Shown: one piece after another, positions 26,501 through 33,794 of the stretch
Position numbering within the stretch: position 1 is the first letter of the stretch
Layout of the letters: each line of letters starts with the position of its first letter
Source: Caldifarciminota bacterium UBA2202
Lineage (GTDB): Bacteria > Hydrothermota > 32-111
Reading direction: 5' to 3'
Length of the DNA: 44,706 nucleotides
Assembly (NCBI GenBank): GCA_002327905.1
Contig: DCUY01000074.1
Coordinates: 1-44,706, forward strand
Notes under the pieces: model-generated
Seen by the model: the letters and a program-made list of their open reading frames with translations, nothing else
Told to the model about the DNA's origin: nothing
Databases searched by the model: none
Position numbers and translations under genes: made by a program

Positions 26501-26804
26501 CAGTTTTTCATTTAAGATTGAAGAGGAGGGCGCTCTTTTGCTTCCTCAAAAAGCGCAAAAGACATGTTTCGTAAAAAGATCCGGAAATACATATACTCTC
26601 TTTGGAGACATCAAAATGCTTGAAGAGGAAGAAATAATATTCAGAACTGCGTCGCAGGATTATATAATTCTGCTTCCCAAACTTAGTAGAGAAAAAAGAA
26701 AAGAAGAAGAGTGCGCTGTTTACAACATTCTTGGAGAGAAGACTAAAGTGAAACCCAATGGATTGTATTTTTCAGAAGAACGCAAATTCATTCACATAAA
26801 ATAA
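23598..26804 (+). CDS. C25 (gingipain-type) cysteine peptidase with sorting domain
   Basis: This secreted protein of 1068 residues has a signal peptide at 1-20. The catalytic region carries YRGHGN (His263) and FTCLLSSFDNE (Cys295), followed by TGFAASVGFSSE; a His-Cys dyad about 32 residues apart is as in gingipains. Upstream SFILIIGDEDAIPPY matches the family's caspase-like fold. The rest is beta-rich. The last 35 or so residues (CAVYNILGEKTKVKPNGLYF) resemble a short type IX-like sorting domain. A surface protease or a sortase-like processing enzyme for exported proteins (PorU is a C25 member) are both possible; family and catalytic residues are well supported, exact role not. Confidence 0.8.
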   Translation: MKNLFSSVFILIFFFPIFDYTLNPEISPGVSIEAPYNESKSSNIILHREKYALMLSSKSFDTGNIRKVLLLLGFDSREVVFSLASYQQIRHSIDSVSLICGIPSFILIIGDEDAIPPYRERFNPYTNNQYSTDFDYGLLCEDLRLRTLVSRIPAKNQASLDIYTENLLKYLLSNESSKSEILAPFYDFDKDSVEDYLYYTFSYKISNSITDCRLLSETDSPCPKYLYDGSEIDDSMQYPFNDWLVDIGEINSDSPLLLCYRGHGNPISMVLPEIPLSEISSINLKMSGSLFSFTCLLSSFDNETSGFSNCFSESIIFLNTGFAASVGFSSETFYQYNNLFLNILFDHLNDNIYKTLSSSFNPSISKSLFDCCNALLTIYGVNDYTLCQISSMQIFGIPSLSLIKQNSSKPFCVNNTLDISDSSICVTLFSDAPFYLSTDSCLYDSVPSEAGTYFIKIENLSIEDRLFASSYFNGILFIDTIEVTGSGFSVADAGLSDDTGDNDGLIESGERVSFSFKTLPYALDSCIVKCSYPILQETLKQNEDGIFLIEFTLPKDAEEVHLEIIYEGISSFWSFPVNRYTVILNKMQSMDSPFIFPNETHQMMFEFYHNRNFSTPCTLSFISSDDYIFTSLKPMVLFETDSAVFFNEMSVLSDSFCIEVEYKCNLFADTFTIPFVCAKRNSLFIYDPKNQYLNSEFTSFLRDSLKCALTINRELNDTTFYPANIFAFGIYPNNKSLDSGEAYYIKKCASYGSSMLLDGGDALGFDKEGKNLISLFNISSAEDGSTVYAGSEISFLPFGLTMIADTTVKFVDNYTADSPYLFLSQRIIGCNSEDRMVQSYPLTKIASNDNHWLYYLYASILLNYSHEIEFAPSINLTFKKSAIVKNHSKNPVMIKILSIPSFFDSIKFMDSRIIPPDSQNELIFFIKRDSPSFTAEIDFTSGFDTMNLSLVYSPNSKPKMITAHIKADSFSFKIEEEGALLLPQKAQKTCFVKRSGNTYTLFGDIKMLEEEEIIFRTASQDYIILLPKLSREKRKEEECAVYNILGEKTKVKPNGLYFSEERKFIHIK

Positions 26805-26808
26805 TTCA

Positions 26809-26836
26809 TTGACAGAGATTTAATTTTATATATTAT
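26809..26836 (+). promoter_or_regulatory. Predicted promoter, NagZ-like gene (leaderless?)
   Basis: TTGACA (26809-26814) is 16 bp from TATTAT (26831-26836). The ATG begins at 26843, where transcription itself would start, and no ribosome site fits between them. Confidence 0.6.
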
Positions 26837-26842
26837 AAGAGA

Positions 26843-27880
26843 ATGAAATTAAAAATTTTCTTGATTATACTGACTCTTTCCCTCTATTCTTTTTCATATG
26901 AAATAAAACTGTCGGATATTACATCAAAAATAGATTCAATGACTCAAAAAGAACGGGTATCTCAATTGTTTTTTGTTTACACGCCGAAGAAGACAAATTT
27001 TAAGACATGTCCCGGAGGAGTGATACCATCAAAGACGCTTTTAAAATCCGTCTATAAAAAGAATTTTGATTTAACGAAGCATTTTTCAAAATATGATATT
27101 CCCCCTTTTATAGGGATTGATCAGGAGGGGGGAATGGTCAACAGACTTTCATTTATATACAAATTCCCTTCCATAGGCGAGATTTATCTTGATAAAGAAA
27201 ATCAAGCCGGTATTATTAATTCTCAGATTGAATTAATGGCCTCCCTCGGAATAAATGTCAATTTTTCGCCCTGTGTCGACCTTTCGTTTAAAGACAAATC
27301 ATATATAAACAGAACAAAGAGAGGAATATCGCAGAATCCCGATTCAATAATTGCATTTTCAAGAAGATACATGAAATTGCACAAAAAGAAGAAAATCCTC
27401 AATGCAATAAAGCATTTCCCGGGATATGGAGACACTTATGACAATTCGGATGATTTCATAACAGCTTACAAAGGAACTGGCATTCAGCTGTTTGAGAATC
27501 TGAAGATTTTTTCCTCCCTTCTTAATGATGCATCTTTTGTAATGACTGCAAATTTGAAATATCCTTCTCTCGACACTCTTCCCGCTTTAATATCAAAATC
27601 CATTGTCTCCTTCATAAAATCTCAAGATTCGACAGTAATAGTCATGACAGATGACATAGCAAGCAGGGGTAATAAAAATCCTTATATGACATTAAAAAGG
27701 TCATTCCTTGCAGGGTGCGATATGTTTATAGTTATGGATGACACACTCTTTCCCCACTTAACCGATTCAATGGTTGTGTGGCTGAATAGAAAAGAGATTA
27801 GTGAAAAAGATGTTGAAAAGAGTTTGATAAAGATACTCCTCAAGAAGGAGTATCTTTATCAAATATTCAAAAAAAAGTAA
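26843..27880 (+). CDS. GH3 beta-N-acetylhexosaminidase-like protein (NagZ-like)
   Basis: This 345-residue protein has an N-terminal signal sequence. It matches the NagZ barrel: GIDQEGGMVNRL, GINVNFSPCVDL, AIKHFPGYG (190-196) and VMTDDIASRG with the expected nucleophile Asp (270/271). NagZ removes GlcNAc from peptidoglycan fragments, using an Asp-His pair in a DSH motif on the loop after KHFPGHG as acid/base. Here that place reads DNSDD (200-204), so the usual His is missing. It may be inactive, use another residue, or have a different substrate. The C-terminal coding region contains a 15-bp perfect hairpin. Confidence 0.75.
   Translation: MKLKIFLIILTLSLYSFSYEIKLSDITSKIDSMTQKERVSQLFFVYTPKKTNFKTCPGGVIPSKTLLKSVYKKNFDLTKHFSKYDIPPFIGIDQEGGMVNRLSFIYKFPSIGEIYLDKENQAGIINSQIELMASLGINVNFSPCVDLSFKDKSYINRTKRGISQNPDSIIAFSRRYMKLHKKKKILNAIKHFPGYGDTYDNSDDFITAYKGTGIQLFENLKIFSSLLNDASFVMTANLKYPSLDTLPALISKSIVSFIKSQDSTVIVMTDDIASRGNKNPYMTLKRSFLAGCDMFIVMDDTLFPHLTDSMVVWLNRKEISEKDVEKSLIKILLKKEYLYQIFKKK
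27826..27860. terminator. Perfect 15-bp stem hairpin inside 3' end of NagZ-like gene
   Basis: GATAAAGATACTCCT (27826-27840), loop CAAGA, and the exact complement at 27846-27860. It lies between two convergent genes and may stop transcripts from either side, although neither strand has a clean T tract directly after it. Confidence 0.45.
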
Positions 27881-27883
27881 GGG

Positions 27884-29659
27884 TCAGAATTTTATAAATG
27901 ATTTCTTAACTGTCTCTCCGCCGCATTTTCCTATTACAAAATAGATTCCGTCTCTGTTTGAGGAATCAAACTTTGTGTATCCGGAATTCAGATTCATTAC
28001 TTTACGGCCCATTATATCAATGACCTTAATGTCAGTCATATCTTTAACAAATATGAATCCGTTAGAATATGATATTAATGCATTTGCAGTAGATTTTTTA
28101 TATGGAGCAAATTTGATATTGCTCTCTTTGCTTCCGGTATTTGTAAATAAAAGATCATAATTTAAAATGTTTTCAAATGTTACCCATGTAAATCCTTCAA
28201 TATTCTCCCAATCAAGCCATTCAAGAGTGAATCCCATATATACTGATTTATGAGTTGTTGCAACATTGACTACTGAAACTACAGCAGGCGCCTTAAATTT
28301 TCCGGCATAGAATGCGGTATCAATGAAAGTGTCTCTGGCAAAGGGCCTGACTATATCAATATATGAAGAGGTTGGTGTTACGATATGCATTAAATGGGTT
28401 AATGAATCATCGTAGTAATATGAGTTCTTTGAAGCAGTAAAATCTTCTTCATCACTCTTGCTGGATATATAATCAATGCCCAAATAATCCTCAAGAAAAG
28501 GAAATTCCGTTCCCGGTTCATTGATTCCTTCATAACCAAGGTCTTCTGCCACATTTTCACTTGACATTATCAGATTTCCGCCGAATGTCATGTAAGTTCC
28601 GAGTGCAGTCGTGTCAGTGGGTGAAAGAGTATAAGCATCATCACCTGTGTACCAGAGCACTGTTGCATAAGGAGTATAGTATGAATACGAAGGTCCGGAG
28701 CTCTTTAAAGGAATTGAAATAATATCATAATTGATATTGAATTTGTTTAATGCGTTAAGTATCCCCTTTTCGGATTCGTTTGGTTCTCCTCCGTCATCCT
28801 TAACTACAAGAACCTGTCCTATTGAGAAGAAGCGGAGAATGTCCCTCAGATATGACGCCCTTATGAGCTGATTCTCTATTGAATCCGCAAGGTCCTGTTT
28901 TATTACAGGGAATGAATATGCGCCGAATGCAGTTGTCTGCATAAATGTCTTTCCGGGAAAATAATAAGGAGCTTTTGTTGCAGGAGGAGTGTATGCTGTG
29001 GCAGTCGATTTATACAGTTTTCCCTGTTTCTCTCCGGGAATCAAAACTGAATAATAATAAGGTTCCCCTATTGTAAGATCAGAAGGACCCATTCCGTCAA
29101 CTGAAATGTCAGGCGCTGTTCCGGAAGGATATATGAATGTGTATGGTCTGCAGAATCTTGAATTTGTGTCAGTCACTATTGTGTCATATCCCGTATAAGT
29201 TGTTCCTCCGTCATAAGTGAGATTGTTGTTAAAGTAATTGTTTAAAAAATCTTTGTCTTTTACATTTAAAAATTGAGCAATATTGTTTCCCTCAATGTAC
29301 AGACATCCTCCCATATCAAGGTATTCCCTTAAATTGTATCTGTCAGTGCTTGAAAGAATCTCATCAGTGTATGGCCTCGGTCCGCATATCACTATTACTG
29401 CTGAAAACGCTACAAGATCTTTCCATGAAGGAAGAGTAGATGTGATATAGAGATTTTTATTGACTGATTCGTCAAAACCCACATCCTTCAATGCTTCAAC
29501 CATATTATACTCAAATCCAATAAATTTTTCTATATTATCCGGATTCCTGAATGTAGCCCCCTTGTCATTGTCCCAGACAAGAATGTTCACATTCTTATAG
29601 TGCTGCGCATTCAGCATCAGCACTGAGAACAGAACAATTAAAAAAATCGCTTTCTTCAT
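27884..29659 (-). CDS. Secreted protein with type IX-like sorting domain
   Basis: This 591-residue protein has a signal peptide (MKKAIFLIVLFSVLMLNA). Two regions look like flavodoxin/glutamine-amidotransferase-like folds: about 24-120 (NILVWDNDKG, VIVICGPRPYTDEIL, LREYLDMGGCLYIEGNNIAQF) and about 290-385 (VLVVKDDGG, YATVLWYTGDD, LGTYMTFGGNLIMSSENVAE). No catalytic residues are obvious, so a binding role is likely. The end (IKVIDIMGRKVMNLNSGYTK, then DGIYFVIG) is a sorting domain. The start has a GGAGG site. Enzymatic function is not recognisable. Confidence 0.75.
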   Translation of the reverse strand: MKKAIFLIVLFSVLMLNAQHYKNVNILVWDNDKGATFRNPDNIEKFIGFEYNMVEALKDVGFDESVNKNLYITSTLPSWKDLVAFSAVIVICGPRPYTDEILSSTDRYNLREYLDMGGCLYIEGNNIAQFLNVKDKDFLNNYFNNNLTYDGGTTYTGYDTIVTDTNSRFCRPYTFIYPSGTAPDISVDGMGPSDLTIGEPYYYSVLIPGEKQGKLYKSTATAYTPPATKAPYYFPGKTFMQTTAFGAYSFPVIKQDLADSIENQLIRASYLRDILRFFSIGQVLVVKDDGGEPNESEKGILNALNKFNINYDIISIPLKSSGPSYSYYTPYATVLWYTGDDAYTLSPTDTTALGTYMTFGGNLIMSSENVAEDLGYEGINEPGTEFPFLEDYLGIDYISSKSDEEDFTASKNSYYYDDSLTHLMHIVTPTSSYIDIVRPFARDTFIDTAFYAGKFKAPAVVSVVNVATTHKSVYMGFTLEWLDWENIEGFTWVTFENILNYDLLFTNTGSKESNIKFAPYKKSTANALISYSNGFIFVKDMTDIKVIDIMGRKVMNLNSGYTKFDSSNRDGIYFVIGKCGGETVKKSFIKF

Positions 29660-29669
29660 AATTCCTCCG

Positions 29670-30506
29670 CTATTTTATAATTATTATTTTTTGCGAATAA
29701 ATTTTACTATTTATCTGAAGCAAAAAGAAATATGTTCCCTTTGGAATCTCTTTAATCTGCCAATTCAAATTGTGAATTCCCTCTTCCAAAATCATGTTTT
29801 GTGAAAGATCTTTTATTGTCCTTCCAGTGAAATCAACTATCTTTGATGATACATTTGCTCTGTTCTTCAAAGAAAACTGAAAGTCAGCAGTTTCATTATT
29901 TGAGAAAATCGTCTTTGCGCAGAGTTTAACAAAATGTTCACTCTCGGCATTCTCCTCTGCTTGAATCTCATCATCCTCTTTGAGTGTTACCATACCCAAT
30001 GGTCCTGTAACTGTAAGGCGAACAATATAATCTCCGTCTCCGTTCTCAACCCATATTCCTGTTGTTTCCTTCCAAAATGAATTTCCAGTTCCTGCTCCGT
30101 CAGAAATGAAATAAGAGAGCTGATTTGAGGGGGAATCCTGTGTCCGCGAATATAATACAACCCAAAATTTCTGCGAAACAACAACAGGAGTCGCCACTGT
30201 ATCGCGTATAACCTGTTGCGAACTGTTTGTGTTGAGAGAAAATGCCTTGCTGTACAATAGTTTGTTTGGAGCATTTGCAGAATCAGTATAAACTAAAATC
30301 GTATCTGTCTCTTGTTTCTTTGTATATCTGCCCCAATTGACAACATTCAGAGTGCATGAGTCAGAGACATAAAATCTTACTCCTCTGTAAAATGATCCGA
30401 ACCATGCCTTTGTCAAAGAACCGTCATCATGCTGAATATTGTAAACTGCGGCAAAATTAGTTAAAAAAAGTGAAAGTAAAAAGATTAAAAGAAAAATGCG
30501 TCTCAT
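29670..30506 (-). CDS. Secreted beta-rich protein with type IX-like sorting domain
   Basis: This 278-residue protein starts at the Met at 30506, five bases after GGAGG and at the head of the signal peptide MRRIFLLIFLLSLFLTNFA; an upstream in-frame ATG lacks these. The body (about 20-170) looks like a beta-sandwich. The last 75 residues, with SKIVDFTGRTIKDLSQN and IPKGTYFFLLQI, form a sorting domain. It is immediately upstream of, and probably co-transcribed with, the 27884-29659 gene. No family is recognised for the N-terminal part. Confidence 0.75.
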   Translation of the reverse strand: MRRIFLLIFLLSLFLTNFAAVYNIQHDDGSLTKAWFGSFYRGVRFYVSDSCTLNVVNWGRYTKKQETDTILVYTDSANAPNKLLYSKAFSLNTNSSQQVIRDTVATPVVVSQKFWVVLYSRTQDSPSNQLSYFISDGAGTGNSFWKETTGIWVENGDGDYIVRLTVTGPLGMVTLKEDDEIQAEENAESEHFVKLCAKTIFSNNETADFQFSLKNRANVSSKIVDFTGRTIKDLSQNMILEEGIHNLNWQIKEIPKGTYFFLLQINSKIYSQKIIIIK

Positions 30507-30611
30507 AAAAACCTCCATTTTCGAAAATATAACTAAATACTAAAAGAAATATTTAGCATATTTTATGCCTTTTAAAATAAATAAATGAATAAATAAAAGA
30601 ATTTACAAGAT

Positions 30612-30652
30612 AAAAAACAATCAACTACCTTCGGATTGTGCAACATTTGCAC
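30612..30652 (-). terminator. nrdG terminator (two hairpins)
   Basis: Directly after the nrdG stop on the minus strand is a GTGCAA-ATG-TTGCAC hairpin (30638-30652). It overlaps slightly with a second stem, ACAATC with GATTGT (30617-30639), followed by a run of six T. Confidence 0.6.
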
Positions 30653-31354
30653 TCACACCCCTCTTATATCAATTTTATCGACAAATTGTGAGAGTATATC
30701 TCTGAATCTCTTAAGTTCTTCAGGTTTGTACGGCTTCAGTTTTTGAAATTCCTCATTGTAGGTCTTTTGAGCTCTAAATTGCTGAAGAGAGATTTTTTTT
30801 GCGCCATTCACAAGAGAACCTATCTCTCTTATGTCTTCGGATTGGACTATTTCAGGCACAACAGTAGTGCGGAATTCATAATCAATATTTGAGGCAATGA
30901 TGCTGTCTATTGAAGTTTTTATCTTCTCTTCATCAACATTCACCCCAGCCGCTATATAATATTTTTTGAGTGATGTCTTTACATCCATTGCTATGTAGTC
31001 AACAATATTCAACTCAATTATTTTTTTCAACAGAACGGGATTGTAGCCGTTAGTATCTATTTTTATCAGTTTTCCGGTCTCTCTCTTCAATGCCTTTATG
31101 AAATCAATCACTTCATCAAATAAAAGAGGCTCTCCTCCTGTAATGCATATTCCTTCAATGAAATTGCGCCTCCTTAAAAGTTCGGAAAAAAGAAAATCCT
31201 CTTCAATATCCTCGCCTCTGTTATCAATCAATTCCGGATTGTGGCAAAAGGGGCATTTGAAATTGCATCCGCCTAAAAAAATTGTAGAGGCCACTTTATC
31301 AGGATAATCAAGAAGTGTTACCCCCTGAAAACCCTTTATCCTGATATTTTTCAA
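30653..31354 (-). CDS. nrdG: Anaerobic ribonucleotide reductase activating protein
   Basis: This 233-residue radical-SAM enzyme puts the glycyl radical on NrdD. The CxxxCxxC cluster is C30-C34-C37 (GGCNFKCPFCHNPELI), followed by ITGGEPLLF, which binds SAM. It belongs to the longer class of anaerobic RNR activases, similar to pyruvate formate-lyase activating enzymes. It lies 12 bp after the small glycyl-radical gene and ends in a double hairpin. It requires strictly anaerobic conditions. Confidence 0.92.
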   Translation of the reverse strand: MKNIRIKGFQGVTLLDYPDKVASTIFLGGCNFKCPFCHNPELIDNRGEDIEEDFLFSELLRRRNFIEGICITGGEPLLFDEVIDFIKALKRETGKLIKIDTNGYNPVLLKKIIELNIVDYIAMDVKTSLKKYYIAAGVNVDEEKIKTSIDSIIASNIDYEFRTTVVPEIVQSEDIREIGSLVNGAKKISLQQFRAQKTYNEEFQKLKPYKPEELKRFRDILSQFVDKIDIRGV

Positions 31355-31365
31355 AAATTATTTCC

Positions 31366-31533
31366 TTACAGTTTGAATTCTTTTCTGTCCTGAAACTCTT
31401 CCTTTTTTCCTTCATTCCAATTGTTTACTGGCCTGAAATAACCGACTACTCTGCTGTAAATCTCGGTGGGAACTTGCTTTACTCTAACCACATGAATTTT
31501 TTGCACTTCTTCTTTCATTTGCACTTTCTCCAT
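31366..31533 (-). CDS. Stand-alone glycyl-radical domain of class III RNR
   Basis: This 55-residue protein consists almost wholly of the conserved NrdD C-terminus: EIYSRVVGYFRPVNNWNEGK followed by KEEFQDRKEF, where Gly31 in RVVGY is the expected radical site. In most NrdD proteins this segment is fused to the large subunit; here the large gene stops one base before this ATG. A ribosome site (AAGGAG, six bases upstream, inside the last codons of nrdD) supports separate translation. The frame is +1 relative to nrdD, so ribosomal frameshifting or an assembly error are the alternatives. It should work with the nrdD product and be activated by NrdG. YfiD/GrcA is a known precedent for a separate glycyl-radical part. 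Confidence 0.8.
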   Translation of the reverse strand: MEKVQMKEEVQKIHVVRVKQVPTEIYSRVVGYFRPVNNWNEGKKEEFQDRKEFKL

Positions 31534-31534
31534 T

Positions 31535-33643
31535 TTATTCTCCTTTTTCAATATAAGTTTCAAGACCGAACATTTCCAGCTCCTCATTTGAATGGTCATA
31601 CGGACAGAACTCGTGTTCCCCCGGTATGTATCCGTGCACCGGACAAATTGAGAATGTGGGTGTTATTGTAAAATACGGAAGATGAAAATTCTCCGCAATT
31701 TTTTTCACAAGAGATTTGCATGCTTCTATTGAATATATCCTCTCTCCTAAAAAACCGTGCAGAACGGTTCCGCCTGTATATTGACACTGCAGTTCGTCCT
31801 GCAAAGTCAAAGCTTCGAAAATATCGTCAGTGAATCCTACTGGAAGTTGAGTTGAATTTGTGTAATAAGAAACACTCCCGCCTGCGGTTAGTATATCAGG
31901 AAAACGTTCTTTATCTTTTTTTGCCAAACGGTATGATGTTCCCTCCGCCGGAGAGGCTTCAAGATTGTAAAGATTTCCCGTTTCTTCAGTATATTCCGAT
32001 AAAATATGCTTCATAAATTTCAATGTCTCAAGAGCAAATTCTCTCCCCTTTTCATGACCGATGTTCTCTTTTATCAGCATAAGAGCCGCTTCATTCATGC
32101 CTATCAGACCTATTGTTGAAAAATGATGAGACCAATACTTTCCGTTTGCCTCTCTAATTCCGCTTAAATAGTGCTTCGCATAAGGATAGAGACCGTCTTC
32201 AGTAAATCTCTCAAGCACCTTTCTCTTGACTTCAAGGGACTCTTTTGCAATTGCCATCTGTTTTGAGAGACGATTGAAAAACTGCGTTTTGTCCTCGCTT
32301 TGATAAGCTATACGCGGAAGATTTATTGTCACGACCCCTATCGATCCTGTCATCGGATTTGCTCCGAAGAGACCTCCGCTTCTGAGTTCCGGCTTGTGCT
32401 CTTTCTCTTCTGTCCGTTCCTGCTTATTCAACAGATTCAACTGCACCGTATTTGAGTGTCTCTTCAATTCTCTGTTGTCAAGACGAAGCCTGCAACACAT
32501 TGACCTTGCGTCGGAAGGGTCCATATCCGAATTTATAAAATTACTGAAGTAAGGGATTCCGTATTTAGCTGTCATCTCCCATATTTTATCCATCTTTGGA
32601 TTATTCCAGTCAAAATCCTTTGTTATGTTGTATGTAGGTATCGGAAAAGTGAAGATTCTTCCTTTTGAATCTCCCGCCATCATAACCTCTGCAAATGCGA
32701 GGTTGAACATATCCATCTCTCTCTGGAATTCTTTGTATGTCTCTGTTCTTCTCTCTCCGCCTATTAAAACCTGAGTGTCTTTGAATGACTGGGGGCAGAC
32801 AAGGTCCATGGTCACATTCGTGAATGGCGTCTGAAATCCCACTCTTGTAGGCACATTCACATTAAAAATAAATTCCTGCATCGCCTGTTTCACATCCTCG
32901 TATGAAAGATTGTCAAAACGGATAAATGGAGAAAGATATGTGTCAAAATTTGAGAATGCCTGCGCTCCTGCAGATTCGCCCTGAAGTGTGTAGAAAAAAT
33001 TTACTATCTGGCCCAAAGCTGTTCTGAAATGCTTCGGAGGCTTGCTCTCTATCTTTCCGGTCACTCCGCCCAATCCCTTTGTAAGCAGAAGCTCAAGGTC
33101 CCAGCCACAGCAGTAAACAGAAAGCATTCCAAGGTCATGTATGTGCAGGTCTGCATCTTTGTGGGCATTTGCGACTTCTTTCGAATATATTTTTTCAAGC
33201 CAGTATTGCGATGAAATTGCAGAGGAGATGTGATTATTAAGGCCCTGAAGAGAGTATGACATATTTGAGTTTTCATTCACTCTCCAATCGCTCTTTTCAA
33301 TATAGTCATCCATCAGGCCTATTCCGTCTTTTAGCAGGTCCTTCGCCTTTCTAAGTTGTGAGTGCTGTTCTCGGTAGAGTATGTATGCCTTTGCGGTCTT
33401 GGCGTAACCGCCCTCAATAAGCATTTTTTCAACGAGGTCCTGCACATTCTCCACAGTAGGCACTCTTCCGTCTTTGTAAATGACCTCAAGGACTGCTCCC
33501 ACCTGATTTGTTATTTTCTTCGCCAGTTCAAGGTCATCCCCTCCGACAGCCTTTGCGGCTTTGTAGATTGCAGATGAAATTTTATTTTCATCGAAACTCT
33601 CTACTCTGCCGTCTCTCTTTCTGATTTGCACAATCTTTGACAC
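31535..33643 (-). CDS. nrdD: Anaerobic ribonucleoside-triphosphate reductase, large part
   Basis: This 702-residue protein makes dNTPs without oxygen. The N-terminal ATP-cone (about 1-95, IVQIRKRDGRVESFDENKIS) gives allosteric control. The ten-stranded barrel carries SMCCRLRL with the catalytic cysteine and NLEASPAEGTSYRLAKKD. The metal-binding end is CPVHGYIPGEHEFCPYDHS. The protein then stops (ETYIEKGE) without the glycyl-radical motif, which is encoded by the next small gene. The start is a GTG five bases after GGAGG. It is probably regulated by NrdR through the box at 33721-33740. Confidence 0.93.
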   Translation of the reverse strand: MSKIVQIRKRDGRVESFDENKISSAIYKAAKAVGGDDLELAKKITNQVGAVLEVIYKDGRVPTVENVQDLVEKMLIEGGYAKTAKAYILYREQHSQLRKAKDLLKDGIGLMDDYIEKSDWRVNENSNMSYSLQGLNNHISSAISSQYWLEKIYSKEVANAHKDADLHIHDLGMLSVYCCGWDLELLLTKGLGGVTGKIESKPPKHFRTALGQIVNFFYTLQGESAGAQAFSNFDTYLSPFIRFDNLSYEDVKQAMQEFIFNVNVPTRVGFQTPFTNVTMDLVCPQSFKDTQVLIGGERRTETYKEFQREMDMFNLAFAEVMMAGDSKGRIFTFPIPTYNITKDFDWNNPKMDKIWEMTAKYGIPYFSNFINSDMDPSDARSMCCRLRLDNRELKRHSNTVQLNLLNKQERTEEKEHKPELRSGGLFGANPMTGSIGVVTINLPRIAYQSEDKTQFFNRLSKQMAIAKESLEVKRKVLERFTEDGLYPYAKHYLSGIREANGKYWSHHFSTIGLIGMNEAALMLIKENIGHEKGREFALETLKFMKHILSEYTEETGNLYNLEASPAEGTSYRLAKKDKERFPDILTAGGSVSYYTNSTQLPVGFTDDIFEALTLQDELQCQYTGGTVLHGFLGERIYSIEACKSLVKKIAENFHLPYFTITPTFSICPVHGYIPGEHEFCPYDHSNEELEMFGLETYIEKGE

Positions 33644-33687
33644 TCACTCCTCCGACTTTTTTAGAAATTTAAGAAACAATTAAAAAT

Positions 33688-33715
33688 ATCTTATTCATTA
33701 AAGAGAGAATGTCAA
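33688..33715 (-). promoter_or_regulatory. Predicted nrdD promoter
   Basis: Minus-strand TTGACA (33710-33715) is 16 bp from TAAGAT (33688-33693), directly next to the NrdR box. Confidence 0.6.
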
Positions 33716-33720
33716 GACCA

Positions 33721-33740
33721 AACACTATATTTAGTGTTTT
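33721..33740. promoter_or_regulatory. NrdR box
   Basis: AAACACTATATTTAGTGTTT is a near-perfect palindrome matching the NrdR consensus (ACACTATAT-TAGTGT type). It lies five bases upstream of the -35 hexamer of nrdD. NrdR boxes usually occur in pairs; only a degenerate second candidate is visible further upstream. Confidence 0.75.
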
Positions 33741-33794
33741 TTTATTTTCAAAATGCACAATAGGTTGAAAAATAACTAAACTTAATCTACTTAT

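Noticed and set aside
31534..31599. Upstream extension of the small glycyl-radical gene
   Set aside because: It overlaps nrdD in another frame without a ribosome site; the Met at 31533 has AAGGAG six bases upstream.
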